Assembly (NCBI RefSeq): GCF_037975245.1
Contig: NC_092567.1
Coordinates: 14,338,876-14,402,875, forward strand
From: Apostichopus japonicus
Lineage: Eukaryota; Echinodermata; Holothuroidea; Aspidochirotida; Stichopodidae
DNA: 64,000 nucleotides
Reading direction: 5' to 3'
Shown here: positions 1 to 26,500 of the stretch, one piece after another
How the letters are laid out: each line of letters opens with the position of its first letter
How positions within the stretch are numbered: position 1 is the stretch's first letter
The notes under the pieces: generated by a model
The model's database searches: none
Told to the model about the DNA's origin: nothing
The model's input: only the letters and a program-made list of their open reading frames with translations
Position numbers and translations under genes: made by a program

Positions 1-673
<673 letters not shown>

Positions 674-799
674 AATAACGGAAAAACTGTTAAACAACTA
701 TGCTGCATTTAGAGAAAGGCTGGATCTCGAGTGAGATACAATAATTGAATTAGGTAAGTGATTGGAAGTAAAACAGCCAATGTTTGGTTTTTGCAGAGC

Positions 800-826
800 T
801 TTCGAGCAAAACTAGCTCTTCTTCAG
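800..826 (-). ncRNA. Hammerhead-ribozyme-like core in Penelope-like element
   Basis: On the minus strand the sequence reads CTGAAGA, then A, then GAGC, a 7-nt loop, GCTC and GAAA. This matches the hammerhead core order CUGANGA, stem II, GAAA, with a 4-bp stem II. It sits just downstream of the GIY-YIG reading frame of the Penelope-like remnant, where hammerhead motifs are known in this retroelement class. I could not confidently assign stems I and III or the NUH cleavage site, so catalytic activity is unproven. Confidence 0.35.
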
Positions 827-943
827 TGCATGATCACCGAAAGTGACAAGGAGTAGCAGGAATTGAAACTCTTTTATAGAGGAGATGTCGGCATGGTTGT
901 AAGGGCAAAGCGACTTACTGATTTCTGCTGAATTTTTAGAAAT

Positions 944-989
944 TCGGATTATTTTAATCCGCGTCGGATTATTTTAATCCGATTCCGTC
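944..989. repeat. Doubled short palindrome in Penelope 3' region
   Basis: CGGATTATTTTAATCCG, a 17-nt near-palindrome, occurs twice in direct succession in the 3' part of the Penelope-like remnant. It would form two small hairpins in RNA. Confidence 0.6.
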
Positions 990-999
990 GTAATTGTAA

Positions 1000-1847
1000 A
1001 GGAATTGTTTTGGTTTATCTGGGACGGCAAATCGTTTCTGATGTTTAAACCGAATGGTGCCGTGGTCTTTAGGTTTAGTTCCCAGAAATTTTCTTTCGCT
1101 TTCCTAGATTTATCTGTCCAAGAATCGTTCTGGTCAATGGCAATAACACGCAAATTCTCAATTGAATGATTTTGGAGATTGAAGTGATTTGCAACAGGTT
1201 GGTAGATGTTTTTTTGTTTTGATCGCCGATCTATGTTGTGTCATTCTCATTCTAAGAGTGTTTTTTGACTCTCCAATGTATTGTAAGTTACAAATATTGC
1301 AGTAGATGAGGTAAATGACATTTTTGGAAAGGCAGTTAATTTTGTGCCGAATTTGGAACGTGCGTTTGGTTTGGTTGCTCTGAAAGGCCCCGGTCGAATC
1401 GACAAGTAAGCACGTTTTGCAATTTTGTGTACAGGGCGATGATCCTGTAGTTTCTGTTATGCCTTCCCCTAATGGGGTGTCATCCCGAAAGGATGCCCGA
1501 ACTAAGATATCCCGTAGGTTGCTGGGTCTTTTAAAAGCGATGACAGGTAATTCTGGGAATACTGATTTCAGGCGTTCGGTGCTTTGAAGTAGGTGAAAAT
1601 TCTTCTGAATGATATTAGCCAGTGGTGGGAGACCAGGGTGGAATTCAGTAACCAATGGTACCCTTTTGGAACTGGTTTGACGAGTTTTGTACGTCAATGT
1701 TTCGGTACGGGGTTTGCTTTTATCCTTTTTGATGGCATTTTCAATAGTACCCCCGAAAATACTGTCTGTTTAGGAGGTGTTGTGACAGTTCTTTGGTGCG
1801 TGAATCAAAATCGACTTCAGAGGAGCAAATGCGTCGAATGCGCAACG

Positions 1848-1849
<2 letters not shown>
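1000..1849 (-). pseudogene. Penelope-like retroelement remnant (RT C-terminus and GIY-YIG endonuclease)
   Basis: The minus strand encodes, in broken frames, the C-terminal half of a Penelope-like element protein. Near 1840 it begins with [10 protein letters not shown], a hallmark of the RT thumb region. After a frameshift near 1700 comes a 179-codon open stretch (1697-1158) with FPELPVIAFKRPSNLRD and a Cys-rich linker (CTQNCKTC). This is followed by the GIY-YIG core: NVIYLIYCNICNLQYIGES, then LRMRMTQHRS. A second frameshift in an A/T run near 1205 leads to VANHFNLQNHSIENL and the tail ELNLKTTAPFGLN. In the family the RT plus GIY-YIG nuclease drives target-primed insertion. Frameshifts and the missing N-terminal RT show that this copy is dead. 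Its upstream edge meets a TA microsatellite at 1849. Confidence 0.85.

Positions 1850-1902
<53 letters not shown>
1849..1902. repeat. (TA)n microsatellite
   Basis: A perfect AT dinucleotide run of about 54 bp at the edge of the Penelope-like remnant. Confidence 0.97.
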
Positions 1903-1906
<4 letters not shown>

Positions 1907-1971
1907 CTTTATGCTAATGCTTGAAAGTTTTTTCACTGTTCTTGATTTTCCAACTCATTACGATTTTCATT

Positions 1972-2080
<109 letters not shown>

Positions 2081-2248
2081 TGCCTGATGATCGCCGTAAT
2101 AGACAGACATATAGTTAGATTGATTGTATTGTTTCATGACAAAAACATCTGGTACAGAAGATGTGGCAAAAAGAAAGTGGGCAAACACATCTAACCTGTT
2201 ATCAAGTATTTTAAATGTTGTATCAGTGAGAACACATAGGTGACAAAG

Positions 2249-14556
<12,308 letters not shown>

Positions 14557-14680
14557 GGTGAAAAGGTTGAGCACATCCGTTGCAACAGTTTAGTAGTTGG
14601 CAATTAAACTAATAATACACTTTGTTATCGACGTTTTATTTGCTGCCTTTATAACAGAAAGGAAAGTACTTCCATTTTGT

Positions 14681-15538
14681 GCCATTTGTTGGTTGAGAAG
14701 ATGGATGTACGCCCTCTGTTGTTTTTTGTTGATTGGTTGAAAAGAACGATGTACGCCCTCTGCTGCTATTTGTTGATTGGTTGAGAAGATGGATGTACGC
14801 CCTCTGCTGCTATTTGTTGATTGGTTGAGCAGATGGATGTATGCCCTCTGATACCATTTGTTGGTTGGTTGAGAAGAATGATGCACGCCCTCTACTGCTT
14901 TTTGTTGATTGGTTGAGAAGATGGATGTACGCCCTCTGCTGCTATTTGTTAATTGGTTGAGAAGATGGATGCACGCCCTCTGGTGCTATTTGTTGATTGG
15001 TTGAGAAGAACGATGTACGCCCTCTGCTACCATTTGTTGGTTGGTTGAGAAGAACGATGTACGCCCTCTGGTGCTATTTGTTGATTGGTTAAGAAGAACG
15101 ATGTACGCCCTCTGCTTCTATTTGTTGATTGGTTGAGAAGAACGATATACGCCCTCTGCAGCTATTTATTGATTGGTTGAGAAGATGGATGTACGCCCTC
15201 TGCTTCTTTTTGTTGGTTGGTTGAGAAGATGGATGTACGCCCTCTGCTACCATTTGTTGGTTGGTTGAGAAGAACGATGTACGCCCTCTGCTTCTATTTG
15301 TTGATTGGTTGAGAAGAACAATGTACGCCCTCTGCAGCTATTTGTTGGTTGGTTGAGAAGAACGATGTACGCCCTCTGCAGCTATTTGTTGATTGGTTGA
15401 GAAGAACGATGTACGCCCTCTGCTGCTATTTGTTGATTGGTTGAGAAGAACGATGAACGCTGCTGCTATTTGTTGTTTGGTTGAGAAGAACGATTTACGC
15501 TGCTGCTATTTGTTGGTTGGTTGAGAAGAACGATGTAC
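14681..15538. repeat. 44-bp minisatellite upstream of GGH, many units with a CCAAT box
   Basis: About 19-20 tandem units with period 44 bp, built on TTGTTGATTGGTTGAGAAG, an ACGATGTACGCC or TGGATGTACGCC segment, and CTCTGCTGCTAT. In the GGH sense orientation units with GATTGG read AACCAATCA, a CCAAT (NF-Y-type) box; units with GGTTGG have lost it. The array ends about 125 bp upstream of the GGH ATG. Regulation is inference from position and motif. Confidence 0.93.
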
Positions 15539-15596
15539 GTGTTTGTAACTGAGTCAGGATATCAAATAGTTTCCATATAAACTAGATGATGCTTAC

Positions 15597-15666
15597 ATCA
15601 ACTCCAGGATTAAGAGGTTCAATTGTCCACGTTTCCTGTGCCATTGATTCCATTGTTTTCGTTGGT
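15597..15666 (-). CDS. Candidate orphan exon (unknown gene)
   Basis: Minus-strand 70-bp open block with acceptor TTTATAG and donor GAT|GTAAGC. It would encode PTKTMESMAQETWTIEPLNP, then GVD, phase 2 in and 0 out. I do not recognise the protein and could not link it to other exons. It may be chance. Confidence 0.25.
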
Positions 15667-15819
15667 CTATAAATATACAATTAGATACAACATTCTCATA
15701 ACGATCGTGCTTAATAATTGTTGATTTAAAGAATAAGACAATGTCAGATTTGTTCACAATATGAATAACATAGTTAATACAATCCGCTATAGAATTCGGA
15801 GACAACATAATACTTTCCT

Positions 15820-18800
15820 CTATAGGTGACATGGATCTTGGTAAACATTTTGAAGAGAACATGAATGTCAATGTTATGAGTGATGCAATCACTACATATA
15901 TTGCAACACTTAAATCATACAGCCTGTAGCATACCGTACAGATCTGTGTCAACTGAAATAGTGAATCAATTTAGAGAGTTGTTGAAAACGGTAGTGATGA
16001 CACTGAAGAAAAAATAAACTGAGAAAAAGATGAAAGCATTTCAAACTGAGTTAGGATGGAGAGATAAGCATGTCCAAGAAATGCATCTATTTTAAGAGTT
16101 TTCTACTGAATTTTTGCAAATTAAATACTTGAAAAGGAAGAATGCCCTGGTGCTGCCAGAAGAGAAAATAATTGGGCAAACTCCCAATCTGAACTTAATA
16201 GGAATGACAGAGTGGCTTTGCAAGTACTAAAAAAAGTGATACATACCAATATGTTCCACTTTCACGGCTCCTAAAAGCAATATTAGAGCAACCGGGTGTT
16301 ATGCCTTTGATTTTACAAGTAGTGCATTGCCCCACCACAGGTGAAATAGCAACCTTCCTGGATGGCAAATTTGTTAAGAAGCAATCACTAATCGCAGAGA
16401 AATGATCTGAAATTTAAATTGCTGTTGTATAGTGATGAATTTTAAACTGCTTATCCTCTTGGATCTAAACGATGCACGCATAAACTCTGTATTTTCTACA
16501 TAAACATGTTGAACGTACCATGTATGCTCCAATGTAAATTTGAATAATATTCACTTACACATGTGAAATCAGCCAGTCCTTTCTGAATATGGAATGGTCA
16601 CAGTATTGCACCAAATCAAAGAAGATTTCAATGCACTATATGAGTATGGTTTAGAATTTGATTGTCCTGATTATGCGGGTATTGTAAAACGCACGTTATC
16701 TTACTGTAATTGGTGAAGACCTTGGAATCCACACGCTTGGTTTCTGCTGATTGATCTTCAGCGAGCTGCTACTGCAGATTATGTAAAGTATACCAAAGGT
16801 ACTGCACCACAATTAGAGTACTGTCAGCTGGAAAGGTTAACCGAGAGAAAAGAGGTAAAAGTACCTAAGGTCAAGCTTGTTCAAGCATGTTATCAGTTAC
16901 TGTCATCGTTTGTTCTGCCTTTATATGGAAGAGCATAATTTAAAGTACAGATGGTGGGGAAATAAGGAGGATCGAAGGTGACATAAACCAGTTTAGAAAA
17001 TCTTTGGTTAAATGTTGAGATTACCCCGAGCGAGGAGTTGGAAGGGTGGGGGTTCAGCATGCTAAACTTGCTCCTCTTCTAGCTCAAAATCGTATCAGTC
17101 ATGATATGGAAGTTTGCAAGTGCATTGATAGGCCAAGATCTCAGCTATCATGTGGTGAGTAGGATAAACCAGTTGAAAACTTCTATCTATGCTTTGGCAT
17201 GTCTTGAAAGTGACGAGTTTAGTGTGTAAGTCAATGGAACAATTAATTGTGGTGCGAGACCTTTAAAACGCACGTTATCTTAGTTACTGTGAAACCTTGG
17301 AATCCACACGCTTGGTTTGTGCAGGTTGATCTTCAGCGAGCTGCTATTGCAGATTATGTAAGGCATTCCCGATAACCATCTGTTGTTGTCTGTGAATAGT
17401 GTTGAATTACACAGCTATGAATTCAAGAAAGGTGGAATTATTGTGACTAGTGTAAATGACTCTTGAGTTGCATTGCACAAATTGCTCAATCGTTTGTTTT
17501 AGAAGAGAGGTTATATTATTGGTAGACATTTGGAAAACACAATACTTTTACAGGCATTACCACGCACACGCTCTGCTCCCGTCAATTGATCAAAAAGTAA
17601 TAGCCTAAAGTTTAACAAAGTAAGGTCCTAAAGGCCACTCCATGTTTCAAAGTGTTATAATGTAGGGGACAAATTATATCACATTACAACACGTTCGAAA
17701 CAATTTTAGTTGATTCCATATGCTGTAGACTAACACATTATAATAGCAATTATCAGCTGTTGGATGTAGTTTGCAGAATAGATGTGATCATCATTTCAAT
17801 TTCATTTCATTGCACATAGTTCCTACAATATGATCATGACCAAATAATCTTGGCTTTGGCTGTCTTACTATACAATCCTTTATATTTGAAAGGTGTGTGG
17901 TTGAAAATCCTTGTGGTCAATGTGAGGTGGGTATTCATCGTAGTGAACCTTCACTATTTTCTAATCTGAAATCGATATCATAGAAAGACCAAAAAGATTT
18001 GAGTTAAAACCATTAACTTGTTAGCGTGTTACATCCGTTGATCAGAATACATACCACCGGAATACTTTCGTAGTAACATAACTCAGCCATTATTGTAGTG
18101 CGAGTGCGAGGTACAATATTGGCATTACTGGCCAAGTGAACGATACCTACATGACTGGACGTTGAAACTTTAAGTATCATATAGTCTCTGTACATTTGCA
18201 GTTTCAGTTTCAGAGGCTAGCTGCGTAGCCAACTAATTCTGAGCCTGTCACGGCGCTCACAAGCGCCCTCACTTTGTATGTACCTACATGACTGTACTCC
18301 CTTGTGTGTTGTCCGCCCAAAATATAACTGCATGAACAACCGAAAAAATCTTCCTAATACTGCAAGCACTCCGTGCGCACATATTAAGATCCATATCTCA
18401 ATGCTAGAAAAAGTACCTGCCTGAAAGCATTTTTGTTATTTAATATCTAGATTTTGTTTCCTGAATCACGGACTAAAGTACGAAATACCTTTTCATGTAA
18501 TATGATAAAGACGTTCTTTATTTATATAGTGTCGTATTTCCCCTAAAATGCATATCCCTTCAGACTTTACCAACAGCCAGGATGATCATATTACTACCTG
18601 CAATGAATTTTCAGTTTTACTACAGTATATTTTTCAGATCATACTTTGTCCATTTCGCCAGAAGTCAGTCCAATTAAGATTGAGTTTCTTAATTCATTTT
18701 CTTGTATGTGTGTGTGTGACGCTCTGTTACTCAAGAAGAGTAACTTGATTAAAAGCATACTTAGGATGCAGATACCGAATAACAAGTAAAGAATCCTATT

Positions 18801-19090
18801 GTATTTGGTGGAGTCAACTGTCAAATGCTCAAAACCTTGTAAACACTATAAATCAAGACAGGAAGCATGGATACCTTTATTACTTAGCATGTGGATGAAA
18901 CATATTGACAAAAAGAAGTCTTTAGCTTTTCTTGGAGTTCAAAGGTCATCTGAGGTCACCAGACTCAAACACTAAAAACCTCGAAAACAGGATATCTCAG
19001 GATAGAAGGGATGGATACTTCTCATACTTATCATATGGATGTGTTATATTGAGTAAAAGAACCCGGTTGATTTTTAAGGAAATATAACAG
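15820..19090 (+). mobile_element. Degenerate transposon-like repeat, copy A
   Basis: First of three copies sharing long near-identical stretches with 20385-23519 (B) and 23520-27480 (C). Broken frames read DLGKHFEENMNVN, QTELGWRDKHVQ and LSEYGMVTVLHQIKEDFNAL, then VKRTLSYCNW followed by a stop. In a shifted frame copies B and C read ENLGIHTLGLCR or similar, resembling the DNLGxHxLGGF motif of transposon-derived proteins I recall but cannot name with certainty. A block with GAATCCACACGCTTGG occurs twice within the copy (16727 and 17297). No intact frame remains. Confidence 0.6.
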
Positions 19091-19629
19091 AATCTTCAGA
19101 AAAATTCGTTACAGGATTCTTTCTGCTGTTCCCAATATGCTTGAGACACCCGGTTCACATATTATCTTACAGTACTATTGTATCATACTATTACAAAAAA
19201 AATCAACAATATAATCGTTGATATGAATCCCCCCCCCCCCCCCCAGTCACTGAAATGTGTACGGCATGCATGATTTGAAGAGTGAAATTCCCTCAATCAC
19301 ACGCCCTAATGCAAACACTACTGGAAAGAAGTCATTCATCTGGGCAATGTGATTGTAGACTATCAACCAGCAATGAAAGATAGGCTATGATTTCTTGAAT
19401 CGACGTTACCATAAGTTTGCGTATAATTGAATGCATAATCAAACTGAAAGTGTGCAACCTTTTAAAGGAAATACACAAATACTATACTTCAGGACTAGTC
19501 TAGCAGCCCGGTTGATCAATAGGGCATCTTGTACATCAATTATATGGCAATGTACATAAAGTGTAGACCAATTAACTGTGCTCAAGTGCTGGGCGGTATA
19601 TCGGTTTTAGCAGCAGACAGTGTATACAT

Positions 19630-22600
19630 ACATGACAAGTGGAAAATGTTGAAGCTCTTCTCGATCATTTAAAATACATGCATGGCATTCACTCTGGAAG
19701 CAGAAGAAAACTAGTGTGGATATCGGACAACTGCTATGCAACTTTTTATCAATCATTTGGCTACAAAAGGCATCTTAGAAATTCATTGCAGAGAAGAGAC
19801 ACGGGTTATAAGGTGGCATACTCCTATTAGAGTCTATATCCATCCGCCCGATTGTTCTCCTTCAGAAAGTGCCAAAAGCAGCAGGAGAACATCTTTTTTG
19901 ACCTGTTATAAATCATGATCTAGTTTTTTTTTTTTTTTTGTGGCTTGCATGTTAAAGAACATGAATGGAAGTACATGTGGTGAACAAATTGGGTCAATTG
20001 AAGCAATTTTAGACCCCTTTAGGCTTCCCAGGAGCAGCGTACCAAAATTGTTTACTACTGAGTGGAGAGGTTTGTTGACTAAAACCTCAGGCCCTGATAG
20101 CAAAAAAATCTACATAGTCATGATAAAGACAATTGATAGTGCCGTGAAAGGCCAACTTGTCAGCTATGCGGTGATGGGTAGCGTTTAGCTAGTGAGAACT
20201 TCTATCTAGACTTAGAGACCATATTACTTTTTTGATTTAGTGTGTAAGTCAATGGGGCTTTTAATGGGCGTATGCTACCATAAACTGTCGTGGTGAAGTT
20301 GATGCAAGTGTTGCTGGTACTGGTCGACCAGAAATACATGCTCCTTGCAGCATGAATGACAATGTCAGTGAGGATAATGATATAGGTGTCATGGATCTTG
20401 GTAAACATTTTGAAGAGGACATGAATGTCAATGTTATTAGTGATGCAATCACTACATTTATTGCAACACTTAAATCATACAGCCTGTAGCATACCGTACA
20501 GATCTGTGTCAACTGAAATAGTGAATCAAGTTAGAGAGTTGTTGAAAACGGTAGTGATGACACTTAAGATAAAATAAACTGAGTAAAAGCTGACAGCATT
20601 TCAAACTGAGTTAGGATGGAGAGATAAGCAAGTCCAAAAAATGCTGAATTGTTTTCAAGACATGAATCTATTTTAATGGTTTTCTTCTGAATTTTTGAAA
20701 AATAATATTTGAAAGAAAGAATGCCCTGGTGCTGCCAGAAGAGAAAATAATTGGGCAAAACTCCCAATCTGAACTTAATAGGAATGACAGAGTGGCTTTT
20801 CAAGTACTAAAAAAGTGATACATACCAATATGTTCCACTTTCACGGCTCCTAAAAGCAATATAAGAGAAACCAGGTGTAAAGCCTTTGATTTTACAAGCA
20901 GTGCATTGCCCCACCACAGGTGAAAAGTGCAACCTTCTTGGATGGCAAATTTGTAAAGAAGCAATCACCAATCGCAGAGAAATTATCTGAAATTTTAATT
21001 GCTGTTGTATAGTGACGAGTTTTAAACTGCTTATCCTCTTGGATCTAAAAGATGCACGAAGAAACTCTGTATTTTCTACATATACATGTTGAACGTACCA
21101 AGTATGCTGCAATGTAAATTTGAATAATATTCACTTACACTTGTGAAATCAGCCAGTCCTTTCTGAATATGGAATGGTCACAGTATTGCACCAAATCAAG
21201 GAAGATTTCAATGCACTACATGCATATGGTTTAGAATTTGATTGTCCTGACTATGCGGGTATTGTAAAACGCACGTTATCTTACTGTAATTTGTGAAAAC
21301 CTTGGAATCCACACGCTTGGTTTGTGCAGGTTGATGTTCAGCGAGCTGCTACTGCGAATTATGTAAAATATATCAAAGGTACCGCACCAACTAGTATTGT
21401 TCATCCGCTCGAAACGTTAACCGAGAGAAAAGAGGTAAAAGTACCTAAGGTAAAGCTTATCCAAGCATGTTATCAGTTACGATCATCGTTTGTTCTGCCT
21501 TTATATGAAAGAGCATAATTTAAAGTACAGATTGCGTGAAAATAGGAAGGATCGAAGGTGAATAAACCAGTTTAGAAAATCTTTGGTTAACTGTTGAGAT
21601 TACCCCGAGCGAGGAGATGGAAGGGTGGGCTTCAGCATGCTAAACTTGTTCCTCTTGTAGCTCAAAATCTTAACAGTCATGATTCAAGTGCCATGATAGG
21701 CCAAGATCTCATCTATCATGTGGTGAGTAGGATATACCAGTGGAAAACTTCTACTTATGCTTTGGCATGTCTTGAAAGAAATGAGTTTAGTGTGTAAGTC
21801 AATGGAACAATTAATTGTGTTGCGAGACCTATAAACGCAAGTTATCTTAGTTACTGTGAAACCTTGGAATCCACACGCTTGGTTTGTGCAGGTTGATCTT
21901 CAGCGAGCTGCTATTGCAGATTATGTAAGGCATTCCTGATAACCATATGTTGTTGTCTGTGAATAGTGTTGAATTACACAGCTATGAATTCAAGAAAGGT
22001 GGAATTATTGTGACTAGTGTAAATGACTCTTGAGTTGCATTGTACAAATTGCTCAATCGTTTGTTTTAGAAGAGAGGTTATATTATTGGTAGATATTTGG
22101 AAAACACAATACTTTTACAGGCATTACCACGCTTACGCTCTGCTCCCGTCAATTGATAAGAAGTAATAGCCTAGAGTTTAACAAAGTAAGGTCCTAATGA
22201 CCACTCCATGTTTCAAAGTGATATAATGTATGGGACAAATTCTATTACATAACAACACGTTCGAAACAATTTTAGTTTATTCCATAAGCTCAGTGTAGAA
22301 TGACAATTTGGCTTTGACTGTCCTACTATACAATCCTTTCTATTTGAAAGGTGTGTGGCTGAAATCCTTGCCGTCAATATAAGGTGAGTATTCATCGTAA
22401 TGAACATCCACTATTTTCTAATCTGAAATCGATATCATAGAAAGACCAAAAAGATTTGAGTTAAAACCATTAACTTGTTAGCGTGTTACATCCGTTGATC
22501 AGATTACATACCACCGGAACACTTTCCTAGTAATATAACTCAAACGTTATTGTAGTGCGCGTGCGAGGTACAATATTGGCATTACTGGCCAAGTGAACGA

Positions 22601-23519
22601 TACCTACATGACTGGACGTTGAAACTTAAAGTTTCATATAGTCTCTGTACATTTTCAGTTTCAGAGGCTAGCTGCGTTGCCAACTAATTCTGAGCCTGTC
22701 ACGGCGCTCAAAAACGCCCTCACTTTGTAGGTACAAACATGACTATACACCCTAGTGTGTTGCCCGCCCAAAAAATAACTGCATGAACAACCGAAAAGAT
22801 TATTTCTAATATTGAAGGCACTCCACGCGCACTACACTAGTATCGTATTGCAGGCAAATGCATTCCTAGTTCCATATTGTACCTAATTAGAAAGTACAAA
22901 ATGGAGTAATGATCAAATAGACAATGACGAATTACAAATCTTTAAGCTTATCTGTTTATAACAGTTCAGGATTTTCCCATCAAAACTTATTCTTGTAAAT
23001 TCAGAGCCCGTAAAGGATTTTTACGCGCATGCATAATTTAATGTTTCAATCGGTTTCATTTCAGTAGGAAGTTTTGCAACACTAATAATTACAAAGAGTT
23101 CGAGTTCACTGCTTCACACTCGTCGTAATTTGTAACATGAGGAGTGATTCACTCTTCTTTAGGATGTAATTTATTGAAAATTCATCTATTTTCAAAAAGA
23201 AAACGATCACTAGCTTTTGGAATAAGCTAACATGAAGTGACTAGTTATTGAAAAGATAAATTTCACTTCTCGATTGACTCATCATTTTTGAAACTTTCAA
23301 AATGTGAATTATATCTCATTTAAATTAATTGAGCACCAAATACTTAGGTGACCTCACAGCTGATTAAATTGTGAATAAATATAAATTATCATTCGTCCAT
23401 TCTAACCTATATACGTCGTTTAACAAACAATATACAAATGTCTGAAGTTGAGGTTGCTGTCAGAATAAAACAACGTTAACAAATAAATCACTTAATAAGA
23501 AATATCAAATAAACTATAT
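19630..23519 (+). mobile_element. Degenerate transposon-like repeat, copy B (with extra 5' part)
   Basis: Carries more 5' sequence than copies A and C. ENVEALLDHLKYMHGIHSG with YKRHLRN (19640-19800) resembles a decayed C2H2 zinc-finger segment. This is followed by ASVAGTGRPEIHAPCSM in a shifted frame (20290) and then the shared body from 20385. The stop after VKRTLSYCNL is shared with copies A and C. The copy ends abruptly at 23519, where copy C begins. Confidence 0.6.
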
Positions 23520-26500
23520 TAGACAATATTAGAGCAACCGGGTGTTATGCCTTTGATTTTACAAGCAGTGCATTGCCTCCACCACAGGTGAAATAGCAAC
23601 CTTCCTGGATGGCAATTTTTTAAAGAAGCAATCACTAATCGCAGAGAAATTATCTGAAATTTAAATTGCTGTTGTATAGTGATTAGTTTTAAACTGCTTA
23701 TCCTCTTGGATCTAAAAGATGCACGCATAAACTCTGTATTTTCTACATAAACATGTTGAACGTACCAAGTGTGCTGCAATGTAAATCTGAAAATATATAC
23801 TTCCACTTTGGAAATCGGCCAGTCCTTTCTGAATATGGAATGGTCACAGTATTGCACCAAATCAAGGAAGATTTCAAAGCACTACATGCATATGGTTTAG
23901 AATTTGATTGTCCTGATTATGCGGGTTTTGTAAAACGCACGTTATCTTACTGTAATTGGTGAAAACCTTTGAATCCACACGCTTGGTTTGTGCGGGTTGA
24001 TCTTCAGCGAACTGCTACTGCAAATTATGTAAAGTATACCAAAGGTACTGCACCACAATTAGAGTAGTGTTCATCCGCTCGAAACGTTAACCGAGAGAAA
24101 AGAGGTAAAAGTACCTAAGGTCAAGCTTGTTCAAGCATGTTATCAGTTACCGTCATCGTTTTTTCTGCCTTTATATGAAATAGCATAATTTAAAGTACAG
24201 ATGGTGTGAAAATAGGAAGGATCGAAGGTGACATAAACCAGTTTAGAAAATCTTTGGTTAAATGTTGCGAATACCCCGAGCGAGGAGATGGAAGGGTGGG
24301 GGTTCAGCATGCTAAACTTGTTCCTCTTGTAGCTCAAAATTTTAACAGTCATGATTCAAGTGCCATGATAGGCCAAGATCTCAGCTATCATGTGGTGGGT
24401 AGGATATACCAGTGGAAAACTTCTATTTATGCTTTGGCAGGTCTTGAAAGTGACGAGTTTAGTGTGTAAGTCAATGGAACAATTAATTGTGGTGCGAGAC
24501 CTATAAACGCAAGTTATCTTAGTTACTGTGAAACCTTGGAATCCACACGCTTGGTTTGTGCAGGTTGATCTTCAGCGAGCTGCTATTGTAGATTATGTAA
24601 CGCATTCCTGATAACCATATGTTGTTGTCTATGAATAGTGTTGAATTGCACAGCTATGAATTCAAGAAAGGTGGAATTATTGTGACTAGTTTAAATGACT
24701 CTTGAGTTGCATTACACAAATTGCTCAATCGTTTGTTTTAGAAGAGAGGTTATATTATTGGTAGGTATTTGGAAAACACAATACTTTTACAGGCGTTACC
24801 ACGCTTACGCTCTGCTCCCGTCAATTGATCAAAAATTAGTAGCGTAGAGTTTAACAAAGTAAGGTCTTAAAGGCCACTCCATGTTTCAAAGTGTTATAAT
24901 GTAGGGGACAAATTATATCATATTACAACACGTTCGAAACAATTTTAGTTGATTCCATATGCTGTAGAATTACACATTATAATAGCAATTAACAGGTTGT
25001 TGGGTATAGTTTGCAGAATAGATGTGATAATCATTTCAATTTCATTTCATTGCACATAGTTCCTACAATATGATCATGACCAAATGATCTTGGTTGGCTT
25101 TGGCTGTCCTACTATACAATCCTTTATATTTGAGAGGTGTGTGGTTGAAAATCCTTGCCGTCAATGTACGGTGGGTATTCATCGCAGTGAACATCCATTA
25201 TTTTCTCATCTTAAATCGATATCATAGAAAGACCAAAAAGATTTGAGTTAAAACCATTAACATGTTAGCGTGTTACATCCGTTGATCAGAATACATACCA
25301 CCGGAATACTTTCCTAGTAATATAGCTCAGACATTATTGTAGTGCGCGTGCGAGCTACAATATTGGCATTACTGGCCAAGTGAACGATACATGACTGGAC
25401 GTTGAAACCTAAAGTTTTATATAGTCTCTGTAAATTTTCAGTTTAAGAGGCTAGCTGCGTAGCCAATTTATTCTGAGCCTGTCACGGCGCTCACAAGCGC
25501 CCTCACTTTGTAGGTTCCTACATGACTGTACTCCCTATAGTGTGATGTCCGCCCAAAAAAAATAACTGCATGGACAACCGAAAAGATCTTCCTAATACTG
25601 CAAGCACTCCACGAGCACTACAATACTGCGCATTGCAGGCAAATACAGTTCTAGTTCCATGTTGTACCTGATTAGAAAGTACAAAATGGATTAATGATAA
25701 AATAGACAATGACGAATTACAAATCTTTAAGCCTATACGTTTAGAACAGTTCAGGATTTCCCCCTCCAAACTGATTCTTGTAAATTCAGCGCCCCTCAGA
25801 GGATGTTTACGCGCATGCATAATTTAATGTTTCAATCGGTTTCATTTCAGTAGGAAGTTTTGCAACACTAATAATTACAAAGAGTTCGAGTTCACTGTTT
25901 TACACTCGTCGTAACTTGTAACTTGAGGAGTGATTCACTGTTCTTTAGGGTGTAATTTATTGAAAATTCAGCTATTTTCAAAAAGAAAACGATCACTAGC
26001 TTTCGGAATAAGCTGACATGAAGTGACTAGTTATTGATAGTGTTAAATTTCACTTCTCGATTGAGTCATCATTTTTGAAACTTTCAAAAAGTAAATTATC
26101 TATCATTTAAATTAATTGAGCACCAAATATTTAGGTGACGTCACAGCTGATTAGATGGTGAATAAATACATGTTATCAATCGTCCATTCTAACCTATATA
26201 CGTCTTTTAACAAACAATATACAAATGTCTGAAGTTGAGGGTAGCTGCCAAAATAAAACAACGTTAACAAATAAATCACTTAATAAGAAATATCAAATAA
26301 ATTTTGCAAATGTGAACTTTGTGATTTTTCATCAAAAATCTCTCATGGGCTCATTTCGTTTTGAGCATTGCAGTTACCGGTATTCCAATTACAAATCTAC
26401 CTATACAAATCTAATCGAAAGAGAACAAAATTGCTATTTCAGTGTAGATTTTCTATTCAAATAAAACTCGTTTGGTTAAAAACATATAAAGATCCATATC

